NCBI GenBank assembly: GCA_964429915.1
Contig: CAYSDZ010000007.1
Coordinates: forward strand, 49,134-113,133
Origin: Alteromonas_F sp964429915
Lineage (GTDB): Bacteria; Pseudomonadota; Gammaproteobacteria; Enterobacterales; Alteromonadaceae
Direction: 5' to 3'
DNA length: 64,000 nucleotides
This document shows, one piece after another, positions 62,953 through 64,000 of the stretch. The first letter of the stretch is position 1; each line of letters starts with the position of its first letter. Both the position numbers and the translations under genes were made by a program. The notes beneath the pieces were generated by a model, which made no database searches, had not been told where the DNA came from, and was given only the letters and a program-made list of their open reading frames with translations.

Positions 62953-63924
62953 TTAAAATAAGTGAGCAGAACAAGTAGGTAGCGCTGATACAGGCAGTTG
63001 GTTGTCATCCGAATATATAAAGGTATCGTGAAAGATTTTTCTGGCTTCCTCACGTTGTGCTTGGCTCAAATAGTTATAGTCTAAAATAATGCCTCTAAAG
63101 AAAAAGGGCTTATCTCTAAATCTGTCGCCAATATCGGTAATGCGATTATTATTTAAAAAAGCCATAAAGATACCTTTATCCGCTAAAACAGTAGGAATGT
63201 GCTCGAAGCAATTGTGCCCTAACCAAATGGCCGATAAATATCCCATTCGACGCATGCTTTGTGGCAATACCGCTAAATAGTTATGATCAAGATACAGATA
63301 TCCCACTTGTTTTAATAAACCAATATTGTCTGGTAGTTGACGCAAGCGGTTGTTGTCTAACCACAGTGAAAATAACTTAGGTAAGCTTGCCAGTATTTTG
63401 TAGGACTCGGGTTCGACTAGGTGATTATGGCTTAAACGAATATCGCGCAACGTTTTCAGCCTACTTAAGTTTTCGGGTAAAGAAGTCAGTGCATTGTCAG
63501 ATAAGTTCAAAAATTCAAGCTCGAGTTGACCTAAATGACTCAGCGCATCAGGCAGATTTAAAGCAGGATTACCCGATAACGAAACATGCGTGAGATGTTG
63601 ACACTGAGCAATATTGGCTGGTAACGAAGTAAGCTGAAGATGATTTAGTAATAGCACATGTAAGTGAGGAAGCGAGCAAAGCACCTCGAGTGCCCCCTCT
63701 AATTCCAAGTTAGGATTATGACTTAAATTTACTGTTCTGAGTGTGTGTTGCAGTGCTACCTCTTCAGGTAAATGCTGCAAATCTTGCTTGCTTAAATCCA
63801 ATCGATAGAGTGACTGATTCAAAGAGGCAGAACGTGATGTTTTACCATAATACGAACGTGACGTTTCACAAGCCGATAAGGTAAGCAAAATAAGCAATGC
63901 GATAACAAACGTGCATTTATTCAC
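62953..63924 (-). CDS. Leucine-rich-repeat lipoprotein, copy 2
   Basis: Same 323-residue LRR lipoprotein as 57430-58401 apart from the C-terminal residues, here SAHLF. Lipobox LSAC, about ten LRR units, and the same 21-base leader. The bases beyond the repeat (63946 on) are unrelated to those beyond copy 1, so the gene may rely on a promoter outside the repeat. Which copy is the original is unknown. Confidence 0.85.
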   Translation of the reverse strand: MNKCTFVIALLILLTLSACETSRSYYGKTSRSASLNQSLYRLDLSKQDLQHLPEEVALQHTLRTVNLSHNPNLELEGALEVLCSLPHLHVLLLNHLQLTSLPANIAQCQHLTHVSLSGNPALNLPDALSHLGQLELEFLNLSDNALTSLPENLSRLKTLRDIRLSHNHLVEPESYKILASLPKLFSLWLDNNRLRQLPDNIGLLKQVGYLYLDHNYLAVLPQSMRRMGYLSAIWLGHNCFEHIPTVLADKGIFMAFLNNNRITDIGDRFRDKPFFFRGIILDYNYLSQAQREEARKIFHDTFIYSDDNQLPVSALPTCSAHLF

Positions 63925-63945
63925 GTCTAATGAACCTGTTGGGTA
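62957..63945. repeat. 989-bp duplicated LRR unit, copy 2
   Basis: Partner of 57434-58422. On the left it joins the IS91-like remnant; on the right it runs to unrelated sequence at the window edge. Confidence 0.9.
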
Positions 63946-64000
63946 AACACTTTCCTTATACTGAGCACTGACATTCCTTTGATGTGATTGAACACCCCTC

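Noticed and set aside
1..64000. tRNA or rRNA genes
   Set aside because: None recognised on either strand by eye; a tRNAscan-type search would be needed to be certain.

Overview
The window looks like a chromosome segment of a marine gammaproteobacterium, most likely an alteromonad (Alteromonadaceae or close). This is inferred from a gammaproteobacterial mra/dcw gene order, a SapC-family gene, the PEP-CTERM regulators PrsK/PrsR, small entericidin-type lipoproteins and the general protein style. It is draft assembly: 100 Ns at 44192-44291 mark a scaffold join.

Region 1 (1-11.8 kb, minus strand) is the division and cell wall cluster mraZ-rsmH-ftsL-ftsI-murE-murF-mraY-murD-ftsW-murG-murC, tightly packed with many ATGA overlaps. 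It is driven from a promoter at about 11.74-11.77 kb followed by three 10-bp-spaced MraZ boxes. Region 2 (12-17.4 kb) holds SapC, a lipase-like hydrolase, two GNAT acetyltransferases, a membrane protein and a Fic protein. Region 3 (17.5-29 kb) is accessory: an IS21 remnant, a broken double-glycine bacteriocin-like gene with a possible immunity partner, an IS66 element carrying an internal deletion and abutting an IS256 remnant, a superinfection-immunity-like gene with a 75-bp copy of its 3' end, an acyltransferase, an SDR, a SIMPL protein, murQ and a divergent type II restriction-modification pair.

Region 4 (29-51 kb) is mostly ordinary metabolism and envelope: aldehyde dehydrogenase, purA, cnoX, an S9 peptidase, small lipoproteins, an MFS exporter, msrB, a porin-like protein, an ornithine-cyclodeaminase/threonine-synthase-like pair, prsR-prsK and a FabH-like ketoacyl synthase. 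Region 5 (52-64 kb) is a scrap yard of acquired DNA: a eukaryote-like AFG1 ATPase gene, an AraC regulator, a Phd/RelE toxin-antitoxin cassette between attC-like sites, a lambda-type gpW-portal remnant, two identical leucine-rich-repeat lipoprotein genes, an IS91-like transposase remnant and several genes cut at repeat boundaries.

Two observations stand out. First, two 206-207 bp structured repeats (23761-23967 and 34141-34346) share an almost identical apical core and similar internal loops, while their long stems are unrelated in sequence yet complementary within each copy. Second, the AFG1-type ATPase at 52939-54396 reads like a eukaryotic mitochondrial protein. Also notable are the duplicated LRR unit with a 136-bp repeat that cuts two different genes, and the split bacteriocin-like gene at 18.25-18.55 kb.
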